From positions 10,604,952 to 10,668,951 of the forward strand of contig CM049409.1 in NCBI GenBank assembly GCA_026929865.2: 64,000 nt of DNA, written 5' to 3'. The translations under genes and the position numbers were made by a program. This stretch comes from Hyperoplus lanceolatus (Eukaryota; Chordata; Actinopteri; Uranoscopiformes; Ammodytidae). Under the pieces are notes generated by a model, which saw only the letters and a list, made by a program, of their open reading frames with translations, searched no databases and was not told where the DNA came from. This document shows positions 51,665-62,600 of the stretch, piece by piece. The first letter of the stretch is position 1. Every line of letters begins with the position of its first letter.

Positions 51665-53159
51665 GGGAGAGGACAATTTGGACCCGTTTACAATCAAGCT
51701 TTCGACACATATAATATCAAAACAAATAACCCATATTTTTAATCTTTCCATCTCCTCTGGAATAGTTCCTAAAATTTGGAAAAAAGCTCACGTAATTCCT
51801 TTACATAAAGGTGGTGACAAAAATAATCTTAATAACTACAGGCCAATTTCCAAACTCCCATGCCTGGCAAAAATTCTAGAATCACTTATTAATAATCAGT
51901 TAAAAACATTTCTAACTAGTGCTTCCATTTTGAGCCCATTCCAGTCTGGTTTTAGGGCAGGCCACAGTACTGTCTCTGCTGTGACTTTGGTTGTAGACAC
52001 CATTGTTACAGCATTAGACAAGAAAAAGCACTGTGCAGCACTTTTTATTGATCTTTCAAAGGCCTTTGATACTGTTGACCACCATTTGCTTTTACAGAGG
52101 CTGCATGACATTGGCTTTGATCATTCTGCATGTAGCTGGTTTAGGGATTATCTCTCTGATAGACAGCAGTCAGTTAAACTGGGAAGATACCAATCTGAGT
52201 TTTTAACTGTTACAAATGGTGTCCCACAGGGCTCAATTTTAGGTCCAGTTCTTTTCACAATTTATATAAATAACATTGTTTCATCGCTAAAAAACTGTCA
52301 CGCCCATCTATACGCTGACGACACAGTACTGTATTGCATTTCCGATTCGGTGCACCAATCTATTCAGAACCTACAAAGCTCTTTTAACACCCTGCAGGAC
52401 TGTCTAGTGGACCTCAGGCTGGTTCTAAATACAGACAAAACCAAATATATGTGTTTCTCCAGAGCAAGAACTACAAATTTGAATGATTTTAATATTTTTA
52501 CAAAGAATGGATTTGTAATTGGAAGAGTCACAGAGTACAAATATCTTGGCATCTGGTTAGATGATAAACTCACTTTTAATTTTCATATAAAAAATCTTGT
52601 TTGTCGACTACGACAAAAAATTGGCTATTTTTATAGGAACAAAACCACCTTCCCTTTATTTAGTAGGAAAAGGATTATTGAGGCAGTTTTCATGTCTGTC
52701 GTTGAATACGGTGATGTGGTTTACCGGCATGCATCACATTCATGTCTTAAACTCCTGGACTCTGTTTTTCACTCTGCTTTAAGGTTCATCACAGGAGATG
52801 CTTATGACACACACCATTGTCTTTTATATGAAAAGTTTGGGTGGTCCTCCCTTAAAGAGAGACGTGACGCACATTGGCACATTTTTATTTACAAAGCCTT
52901 GACCGGGAAGCTTCCTCGTTATTTAACAGAAATGCTGCAAATTTCAGATGGGCTTTATCAGACCCGCTCCACTGACATGCTTATGCTTTATGTCCCACAA
53001 GCCCGGTCTGAGCTGGGAAAGACAGCTTTTAGCTTCAGTGCCCCTGACTCCTGGAACAACTTACAGCAACAAATTAAACTAAATAACTTCATATCCTTTA
53101 ACCAATTTAAACAAACTATCTTAAATCTGCCAAACTCTACCTGTAACTGTTTTAATTAG
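51665..53159 (+). pseudogene. LINE reverse transcriptase, largely open
   Basis: A frame of 493 codons from the Met at 51678 to 53159 covers the RT and the C-terminal region. Visible landmarks are LNNYRPISKLPCLAKILE (residues 51-68), FIDLSKAFDTVDH (123-135, motif A), GVPQGSILGP (181-190, motif B) and YADDTVLY (212-219, catalytic Asp pair). YKYLGIWLDDKL and HSALRFITGD follow downstream. The Met is not the true start: the frame continues upstream through 51665 and, across the hAT insert, into KYMGE at about 50328-50342. The RT half thus has no stop, while the EN half is broken and the ORF is interrupted. Confidence 0.85.
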
Positions 53160-53413
53160 GCTACATTGTACTTTCACCCATTTCATTTTAATTGCTGCCA
53201 CTCTTCACCACTGTGTAAATGTTTCAATTGTTTTTCTCTTCACCTGTTGTTGTGTATTTGATGTATTTGCATTGAATATTGTTTATGTATTGTTGTTTTT
53301 CCTTTGAATTTGTTTGATCTCGACGTCATTGTAAATGAGGGTCACCCCTCAATTGGTCTCTCGAGGATAAATAAAAGTTAAATAAATAAATAAAATAAAT
53401 AAATGTTTTTTAC

Positions 53414-53631
53414 ATGTACATGGCAAACTGTGCTAATGTCCTAAACTGCTTTTTAGTCCTTTGTGAGGATAGTAAACTAAACGAATTGGAGATGTGTTGT
53501 CTGAGGCAAACAAAATACCTGTGCGTCTCTGATTTACATGATAATGTGAGACGATGAACCTGCTTAGTCTGCCTTGGGCTTGAAAACACTTACAGCAGCA
53601 AAGAGTACATTAAGGCTGCTCTCTTAAAATG
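53414..53631. other. Short unique spacer
   Basis: DNA between the LINE's right target duplication and the Tc1 element. No feature is seen. Confidence 0.6.
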
Positions 53632-53633
53632 TA

Positions 53634-55151
53634 CACTCAACAAAAATATAAACGCAACACTTTTGTTTTTGCTCCCATTTTTCATGAGATGGACTTAAAG
53701 ATCTAAAATTCATTCCAGATACACAATATTACCATTTCTCTCAAACATTGTTCACAAATCTGTCTAAATGTGTGATAGTGAGCACTTCTGCTTTGCTGAG
53801 ATAATCCATCCCACCTCACAGGTGTGCCACATCAAGATGCTGATCTGACATCATGATTACTGCACAGGTGTGCCTTAGACTGTCCACAATAAAAGGCCAC
53901 CCTGAAATGTGCAGTTTTGTCTCACAGCAAAATGCCACAAGCATTGAGGGAGCGTGCAATTGGCATGCTGACAGCACGAATGTCAACCAGATCTGTTGCT
54001 TGTGCATTGAATGTTCATTTCTCCACCATAAGCCGTCTCCAAAGGCGTTTCAGAGAATATGGCAGTACATCCAACCGGCCTCACAACCTCAGACCACGTG
54101 TAACCACACTAACCCAGGACCTCCACATCCAGCAGGTTCACCTCCAAGATCGTCTGAGACCAGCCACTGAGACAGCTGCTGAAACAATTGGTTTGCATAA
54201 CCAAACAATTCCTGCACAAACTGACAGAAACCGTCTCAGGGAAGCTCAACTGCATGCTCGTCGTCCTCATCGGGGTCTTGACCTGACTCCAGCTCGTCGC
54301 CATAACAGACTTGAGTGGGCAAATGCTCACATTCGAGAGGTGTTCTCTTCACGGATGAATCTCGGTTTACATTGTTCAGGGCAGATGGCAGACAGCGTGT
54401 GTGGCGTTGTGTGGGTGAGCGCTTTGCTGATGTCAATGTTGTGGATCGAGTGGCCCATGGTGGTGGTGGGGTTATGGTATGGGCAGGCATCTGTTATGGA
54501 CGAAGAACACAGGTGCATTTTATTGATGGCATTTTGAATGCACAGATATACCGTGATGAGATCCTGAGGCCCATTGTTGTGCCATACATCCATGAACATC
54601 ACCTCACGTTTCAGCAAGATAATGCACAGCCCCATGTTGCAAGGATCTGTAACCAATTATTGGCAGCTAAAAATGTCCCAGTTCTTGCATGGCCAGCATA
54701 CTCACCGGACATGTCACCCATTGAGCATGTTTGGGATGTGCTTGACCGGCGTATACGACAGCGTGCACCACTTCCCACTAATTTCCAGCAACTTCGCACA
54801 GCCATTGAAGAGGAGTGGACCAACATTCCACAGGCCACAATTGACAATCTGATAAACTCTATGCGAAGAAGATGTGTTGCACTGCATGAGGCAAATCGTG
54901 GTCACACCAGATACTGACTGGTTCTGAGTCCCCAGACCCCCAATAAAGCAAAAAAATGCACATTTCAGAGTGGCCTTTTATTGTGGACAGTCTAAGGCAC
55001 ACCTGTGCACTAATCATGATGTGAGATCAGCATCTTGATGTGGCACACCTGTGAGGTGGAATGGATTATCTCAGCATTTTAGATCTTTAAGTCCATCTCA
55101 TGAAAAATGGGAGCAAAAACAAAAGTGTTGCGTTTATATTTTTGTTGAGTG
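53634..55151 (+). mobile_element. Tc1/mariner element, full span with broken transposase
   Basis: A 1518-bp element with long terminal inverted repeats (CACTCAACAAAAATATAAAC at both ends, inverted) flanked by TA (53632-53633 and 55152-55153). The right repeat is shorter: about 80 bp are missing between CTCAGC and TTTTAGATC near 55075. It is the only copy in the window spanning the whole transposase and the likely type from which the copies at 32364 and 42132 can be understood. Confidence 0.9.
53932..54917 (+). pseudogene. Tc1 transposase, DD34E, one frameshift
   Basis: Cut-and-paste DDE transposase of the Tc1 family. The N-terminal frame (from 53917 or 53932 to about 54336) has the helix-turn-helix word RERAIGMLTARMSTRSVACA, then RLRPATETAAETIG and HNRLEWANAHIR. 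The C-terminal frame (about 54336-54917) carries LFTDESRF (first Asp), GGGGVMVWAG, QQDNAQPHVA (second Asp) and YSPDMSPIEHVWD (Glu). Spacing from the second Asp to the Glu is 34 residues. A small deletion between HIR and VLFTDESRF shifts the frame, so no intact protein is made, though all three catalytic residues survive. It ends RGHTRY. Confidence 0.92.
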
Positions 55152-55264
55152 TAAAACACTGGAAGTAAAAAGACAAAGTCAGTGGCCAAGACACAAGAAT
55201 GTAGGTGATGCTCAAAACCTTGTCTTCATGGTTCAGGCTTTAACAAAGAAGGGAAAGATACCTT

Positions 55265-55430
55265 TGTGAGTGTTTTATAGATACATTTATAGAGCGCTTT
55301 TATCCAAAGCACTTTACAAGGTTTTAGCCACTCATTCGTCCATTAACACATCGATGTCAGCGAGCTACCATGCAGGGCGCCAGCCTGACTGTTGGGACCA
55401 TTAGTGTCTTGCCTAAATCTGTTTTTTCAT
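55265..55430. repeat. Interspersed repeat fragment common in fishes
   Basis: The words TTTATAGAGCGCTTTTATCC, AAAGCACTTTACA, CATGCAGGGCGCCAGCC and GTGTCTTGCC appear in this order in a family of teleost interspersed repeats that I recall, of uncertain class. No ends or target duplications were identified. Confidence 0.45.
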
Positions 55431-55534
55431 CCTTCTGACCTCGCTGCCCTCATAGGGATTGTTACTTTGATTTAAGAGATGAAACATTTACATGTACACA
55501 GAGTAAAGCAGAATTAGCAGTTTGATCATTTAAG

Positions 55535-55575
55535 CTAACGTCCCTCCCTCGTCCCTACTTCACTACATTACAAGT
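55535..55575. repeat. Fragment of the third TTAA MITE family
   Basis: ACGTCCCTCCCTCGTCCCTA and CACTACATTA match, with small changes, the block AGTCCCC...CTCGTCCCTACGTCACCACATTA of the MITEs at 37125 and 56212. Only this short part is present. Confidence 0.5.
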
Positions 55576-55853
55576 GGCATTGAAGTTGCTCTAGTGGCTC
55601 CCTGGTTTGACCTTATGGCAAAAATGAAACTTTTTATTTTTTTAACCATAGGGGCTGCCTAGTAGCACATGAATGAGTAACATTTCAATGGGTGCCTAAA
55701 TGGGACCCTTCCACATTTCATTTCTGTCCTACGGTCACATAAAAGGGGCATTTGAGCAGCTCTAGTGCCCCTCATGGGTGATCTTTGGGCATATAAGAAG
55801 CATATTCGTTTTTTTTACCATAGGGGCATGTGAGTAGCATATGAGCCACTACC
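55576..55853. repeat. Two diverged tandem units of about 170 bp
   Basis: Unit 1 (about 55577-55683) and unit 2 (about 55748-55853) share, in order, GGCATT(GAAG/TGAG), GCTCTAGTG, a T-rich run, ACCATAGGGGC and AGTAGCA(C/T)ATGA. The units are strongly diverged in between, so the duplication is old. No coding capacity is seen. Confidence 0.6.
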
Positions 55854-56211
55854 ACTTTTGTTCACATGGTGGAGGTGCTCTCTTTTAAATTTTAGGCCTT
55901 ACCCCTTAGAGAGAGAGTCTGGGCACGCAATCAAACTTACATTGAGGATCCTCTTACCTTTCATCTAGTGCCAACATCAGGTCAAAAATGTCACATATCC
56001 AGTTAAATATTTACACATCTACTTAAAATAATGGCACAGAAGTTTGTGTTCACAATCAAGGATTGCGCCACCATTTTCATTTGTTGGTTTTTTGTGTGAA
56101 TTGCCTAAACACAATCTCCCTTGTCATCTCACACATTTGTATTATACTGTATATATATTGTTGTATTTAAAAACAATCTTGGTTATAGTTATGATGAGTT
56201 GGCCATGTTGA

Positions 56212-56676
56212 AGGTGCAGTAAGCGGAATGGTCAGTTTAGCTAACTTCCTGTCACTGACTGCAGTTAGCGGTCCCCTCCCTCGTCCCCACGTCACCACAT
56301 TAATTCACTGCGGTCTTCAAACAGTGAGTTATCCAGCACCATCTCAGATACGTAAGTGTGATAAAACATGATAAAAACCACCAAAACAGACATTCGGAAG
56401 GATTTTTACCTGCTCCGCCATTGTAGGCGCATACACATTCACCCGTCTGTTGCTCTGCACGTGCATCGGCAGTGAGACGGGTGTCAGTTTGTAGCGTTCT
56501 CTCTTGTGATTGGTCATTAATTTCGGGATCCCCGAGAATTTTATTTGCCGATTACATGCAGAGCAGCTGACTGAGAGATCGCCTTTATGAAACGTGCACA
56601 CTATGTAAGTGATCATTGTATGAATAAAGAGCGATTTAACACTTATATTCACATAAATAAATTGCTTACTTCACCT
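56212..56676. mobile_element. TTAA-target MITE, third family, copy 2
   Basis: A 465-bp copy with ends AGGTGCAGTAAG and CTTACTTCACCT. It is flanked by TTGA (56208-56211) and TTAA (56677-56680), the first carrying a single change from TTAA. It aligns with 37125-37523 along its whole length and has about 75 extra bases (around 56456-56530) that copy 1 lacks. It is non-coding. Confidence 0.8.
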
Positions 56677-56680
56677 TTAA

Positions 56681-59600
56681 GATAATAGAAAGGATTCCAT
56701 AAATCATTCTTACTTTCAAAAGCTAGTCCTTGTGATGAACAATGCAAACTTGCTCTGATAAGACCTGCAGAGAATTCATATACTTGTAATTGGTAAGTAC
56801 AACAGAAATCCCATGATTCTGCCCTAGAATGATTTGTCTTGAGGGAATGGATTAGATGGCTACATGGCCTACTTAATACTGATATATGTAGTCGGCTAAT
56901 TTTAGAAAGTGATAACAGCGTTAACAAATAAATTATTTATCTGGGACTTATCTCATCATCTTCAGACAAGCATTGAGTTATAAAAAGAAGAGTATCAATG
57001 CAATAGCTTGTGAAGATGTTCACTCTCGAATATAAAACAACGACGTATTCATCAGGCAACCTGTTTGAAGTATATTCATATTAAGGTGCACATTTGAGCT
57101 TTCAGTGACACTTGCATGTTGTGCCCTCTATGCTATTTTAGGCTTCCACTCATGAGGTTTAAGCTGGGTTTTGATTTCACTCAGAGAGAGCTTACACGCT
57201 AGCTTTGCCTCATCTTTGGATAAAATCCATGATGCCTGAGCATGGCAGTGAGAAAGAGACAGAGAGTCAGAGACTCAGCAAGGAAGACTGAGGAGAGATT
57301 CTTGTGACAGATGGTCCCACTCGGTATCCGTGTCTGTGGGCAGTAATGCAAACAATGGCTCCCAAACACATTTCGGCATCTCTTCATCAATGAGGTTAGT
57401 GAGGCGAGTCCACAGTTTCAAATTACTTTGCCTCTCTTGTCTTCCATGCGGCCTGATATTTCACAGCCTCTGCACATTTTTTTCCTCTGCATTATCTTTC
57501 TCCCTCTGCATTCTGCCATCTCCATCACCCGACTTTTCTCCCTGGTCGTCACGTCTGCTCACCAGTTCACCCGGCTTCACACCTTTACTCTCATTAGGAG
57601 TCCTATTTCACCCTCTCTCCCCCTCACCCCCTGCATCTTTCTCCTCCCACTCTCTCAAAAGAGTGTGAAGTCAGAGAGCATTTCTTCAGGGGCTGACTCT
57701 AATAAGATTTACTTGGGGGCTGATTTCCTGCTCCCTGTCTTCCATCCTCAAATGAAGTCGTCTTGCCACCAATGCAGGTGGTGTGTAGTAAATTATGCAC
57801 ACTTCCCTTTGAGATAGTAAGAGTCAGATGCCAGTGGATGGAAGGGGGGGCATAGGTATATTACGAATGGATTCAAAATCGTATTGGATAGGATTTTTTT
57901 ACATTAATCAATTATGTTCCCCAACCCTATTCATGCCAAACACAATACAGACATACATAAAGGAACATTTTCATACCCCAATGCACATACTTGCAAATAT
58001 TTACTTACCATTCAAACACACACTTTACATCTCCAACCCTGCACAGCTCTTTCATCGACGGAGCTCAATAAAGTCGAAGCATAACAGTAGGTATGAGAAA
58101 TGATGCATGAAGCATGGGACAGCGATGTATTGCAACGTACGGAGGCCTAGGGCCTCATCAGCATCAATCTGATTGGACAGGACATCTCTTCTGGGCCACC
58201 TACCCCTCTCTCTCTCTCTTTTTCTCTCTCTCCCTGTATCTCACTCTCACTCAATCTAACAGGTAGAGTAGTATTGATGGCCAATCCCCAGCGGTGGTTG
58301 GGGGTTTGGGGTCGTGGCAAAACACTAACATCTGTCACAGTGTTTTCTACAGCTCGTTATAAATCTGTCACACCAGAAAAGACAGGAACATGAATAAGAC
58401 ATGGGCCTGAGAGACCTGTGATAGGCAAAACATATGCTGTGTGTGTGTATGTGTATGTATAACAGGCAGTTTGTTGAGTTATGTGGGGCATGTGTGCAGG
58501 TGTTCTGATAGCCATAATTTATTTTTGATCTGTAATCCATCTGTCATATATCAGGCGCTGATGTCATATCAGAAAATCGATACAGGTGCTAAATGTCTTT
58601 CAAACAACATTTTCAGGAACAGGCCAGGATAAATTTGATCCCATGCTACCTGGATGTCATTGACTGACAGTGCTAAATGACTCAAACAATATTCTCTGAG
58701 GTTGAATATAGGGATCCTCTGTGCAAGTCCTTGCATGGGAGGAACAAACTGTCAGAGATCAATCAAGATTTTGATGTACTTTGCTCACTTCAAATGTGTG
58801 CGCTTTTTTCAAATGTGTTTTTCCTGCATTTGTCCTTCAGAGACAGACAGCCATCATACCACCCAGAAGCCATTGGTCAGTGTCCCCCCCCCCCCCCCCC
58901 CCCGGAACATCCTCAATCAAACATGCCAGTGTGAAAAGCAATGAGAATACTTTGAAATCAGCCCCTCTGCCAGTGAGGCGGCGTGGAGAGTGTGATGAAT
59001 ACAGAAAGGGTACAAAGGCTCAACGTGATTGCCACTCTCTCTAATTAGCGCAATGCACTAATTCTGTTAACATTGCAGACCAAACATAACTTTCCCATTT
59101 ACTGAAAGACCCGAAATAATTTGCTGAAACATTACAGCCACCAAAGCATTTTTCACTTTTCTCATTCTTTGTTTTGTATATTTCATGGTTACATTTTCCA
59201 CATTGTGGATGATTCCTTTGAATACAGATCAGACGTGGCAATTGAGTGAATTTAGGTTTGACTTGAAGGTAATCGGCAGAACAAGCCTTCTAACTCAAAA
59301 AGCCTGAACACATTTCCTAAGTCTTGACATGTTTTTCTTTTTCAATACATAATTGGATATACTTAGAAACGTCTCTGCAATTATTTTTAAGATAGTCCGA
59401 GAACAGCCAGGAAGACATAAATTACAAATGTCAGGTGTGTGTGACACACAGGTATCCCTTCGCAGGGGAGGAGTCCTGACAGGCTTTCCCTGTACAGCAC
59501 AGAGGACAAAACCTGTAAACCTTCTACTAAGCAGATCCAGCATTAAACAGCCTTGGCCTTTCTCCCCTTCTCCATTCTGCTCTCTCACTCTCCCTGCTCC

Positions 59601-62600
59601 CTCTGTGGCATGTGCTGCTCAGCAGTTGCTGACGCTGGCTATTCTAAAGAAAGGCTGCTGGAATATATTTTCTTTAGTCTGCCTGTCAGCCCACAGTGTA
59701 TACAGGTCCCATTGGGCCTCCCTTGTGTCATCCATGCTGTATGACATAAATGGCACAGGTGAGGGACATAGAGGTTGGTATAATCCACTGAACCTCATTG
59801 TCAGTTACATAACAGGTAACAGGCAATGTGAAAGGAAAGATGACTTGGTGACAAACTAAGTACCAGTTTGCCTTGAAACTCTCTTTTAAGAGGATAAGCT
59901 CATAGGTGAGTAGAGTATAGCGGTTGTGTAAACATTAAACAGTAAGCAGAGAACCAAACAAACAGTGATAATATCCATAAAATGCAACAAATCTCCATAT
60001 GTTTTCAACACATCCAAGCCCTCAGATATACTGTTGATAAAACATTCCTAATTTCACAGTTTTACTACAGATGCATAAACTGTCAACACGAGCCAGGCAG
60101 CAACATAGGCATCTCCATCCTGTGTTACCAGATTAAGTGGATGTACATACACTATCAGTTGTTTACTTCAATACGTTTCTCATACAAGACACAATCTCCT
60201 ACATGTCAAAGCGACAAGCTTTACACAGTTCGAGAGATTAAAATTAAATTACAGTATCTTAATTCAACTCTACAGCTAGCATTGTAGCTATCTTTGTTAG
60301 CGGCAAGTTCATCACAGCAAAATCACAAATCGTAAAACAGCTGTAGTTAAAGGTGATGATCCAACACGGTTATTTAAGGGGTGAATAAAAGTTGCCTCTC
60401 AATATTTGCTTGTACCCAGATCTGACAAAGTATTGGATAGATAAACTGCTGGTGGCAGAATACATAGTAATTATGCAGTTGTGCATTTTTTGTTTGTTTA
60501 TTTTTTTCATGCTCACACACGTTGTTTAGCGCTTTTTTATACTGTAGTCTGTCAATCATAGCTGGTCTAGTATAATGAAGATCAGTTTGTATGAATTAAA
60601 CATTTTCTTTACCATAAACTGGATCATCGGTGTGCAAGCTTGAGCATCCAGCCAAAGGTTAACCCTACACAGATGCTGAGTAATGGGCCTCACATTGTGA
60701 AGGGATTAAATGGTGAAAGGTGTCCCTATGCCACAACATCACTTAGCTGATTAAGGTACCAGCAGGCCTTTGTACAGCCCATTGAGGAGCTTATGACGGA
60801 TTAAAATAACCGCCGGGTAATTAACAGGGGCCGGTAAAATGCACTGGTAAAAAGACATAAAAAAACAAAACAAATCCATTACCAAGATTTATACAGCATT
60901 ATTAAATTCACCGGTACAGTAATAGTGAAAGGGCAGCATTCCATCATGCTTAGAGCACAGCGAGTAATGAGTTGTCATAAGCAGCGAATCAGATGGGGGG
61001 TATTACATTACCCATGTCAACACTTTCAAAGGACCCATTATTTCAACTTTTGTCACCCTATTGAGCAAGAAAGAAAGGAGAAAAAGGATTGCACTGCAAG
61101 TTGTCTATTAGCTTACAGGGACATTAAGAGGAAAGACTACAATCCCCCTTGACATTACCTTGACAGGGGTTATGAAAATGGACGGTGACTATTTGTGTTG
61201 AGAGGACTCAGTGGGACACACTCTACAAATTACTGCACAACTGCTTTTCCTTCCTGTGCCCAGATGGCTGTGTTATACCGGCTTTGTTCCCAAAGTAAGT
61301 TTAAAAATTGATTGGTAACCTGCAGAGGTTCAACCAAACCTCATAAAAAAATATCTTAAAATCCCTGTAACATAAAGGCGGGCCACAACAGAGTGAATGT
61401 CAAAGGCATCATGTATGTCCAACATATCCATTTTGATTAGTTTCAACTTGGGAGCAATGTTCCTCTGTTGCACTTGTTTTGTTTGTCATAGGTTGTTATG
61501 ATTTTAGAGACGTTTGTCCTATTTTTAGCCATGTTGTTGGCTCATGTTGGTCAGTCCACCACTCCAAACTTACATATTTCAATAACTATTAAATGGAGCA
61601 GATGGAATGGCATTTCGATTTTGTTTTTCTCTGTTGTTTAAATGCATTTTAGTATCTTTTTACAAGGTAATAACTTCATTTGACTAGCCTGCTTTGAAAG
61701 GCACATGTTGCACATAAAATATATGGTTCAACACTCTCTCATCACGATCCTTTAACTTTGCGTTCCCATGTCCTCTGAGCAACTTCAGCAAAAAATAAAG
61801 GCTAAACTTGCGGTGAAATAAGCAAAGGTTCGGCTTTACATAATGACACAGGAAGGTGTCAGCTTTGCCGTACCCTTTCCTCCATTTCCTTTTAATAAAG
61901 TGCAGATGCTTTGTTTCTTAAGTATCTGCCGTAGAAGACGGACCTATTCTTCAAGATGGGAAGAAAAACCTGAGGTGCCAAACTTACTATGTGTGAGAAA
62001 CCGGTTAACAATACACCTTTTTTTCTTTTAGCAGTTGCCACAGCCAGATTCAATTCTGTCATACATCAGATATACCCTTGGGACATCCAGCTTTGTATTG
62101 TCCAAGATTTATAGTGTGACATTGGCACCTTGGCTGTGCTCCTGCTCCGAACAATCTGATTCCCACATCCTTCTGAGGCCCAGACTGGCCCTCCTGAGTA
62201 AAGGCTAACTGAGAGCCATTCATGTTGACACTGATCAGAATGGTAGAACATACATGTAGTTTAATTGTGCATAGCATTGTTATTGTAGTGAGTGCAACCA
62301 TCCCTCTCAAAATAATTGTATATGATGTAAATCCTTTTTCTATAGTTATCATTATCGCTTTATCCTAGTCTCTATAAAGTAGTGAGAACTCTAGGAGAAT
62401 TGTAATAGATGGAGGGGCTGATAACGTCTGGGACAGCTGATATCATCTGAAAACATAAAGACAGCCATCAGAATGCAAAAAGATAGATGTTTGTCTGAGT
62501 TCCCTGCTCACAATGTTTAAAATCGCCCGATTTATTCTCTCCAGGTGTTCCAGCCTATAAATAGAAAACGGCATCTGCCAGTTGTGTGGTCAGGCGGTAT

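Larger units (their letters stand above)
49206..53402 (+). mobile_element. 5'-truncated LINE with EN and RT, split by a hAT element
   Basis: The element runs from within the endonuclease domain to a 3' end with GTCATTGTAAATGAGGGTC, then AATAAAAGTT and a (AAAT)n tail. It is flanked by ATGTATTTTAC (49195-49205) and ATGTTTTTTAC (53403-53413), an 11-bp duplication with one mismatch, as made by target-primed reverse transcription. Without the hAT insert at 50344-51664 the element is about 2.87 kb. The protein and tail place it in the CR1/L2-related (RSg-1-like) group of fish LINEs; the exact clade is uncertain. Confidence 0.82.

Noticed and set aside
57240-57440. Minus-strand reading with a protein-like look (CVWEPLFALLPTDTDTEW) as a host exon
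   Set aside because: No conserved family recognised, no convincing splice sites on both sides, and the frame ends soon after.
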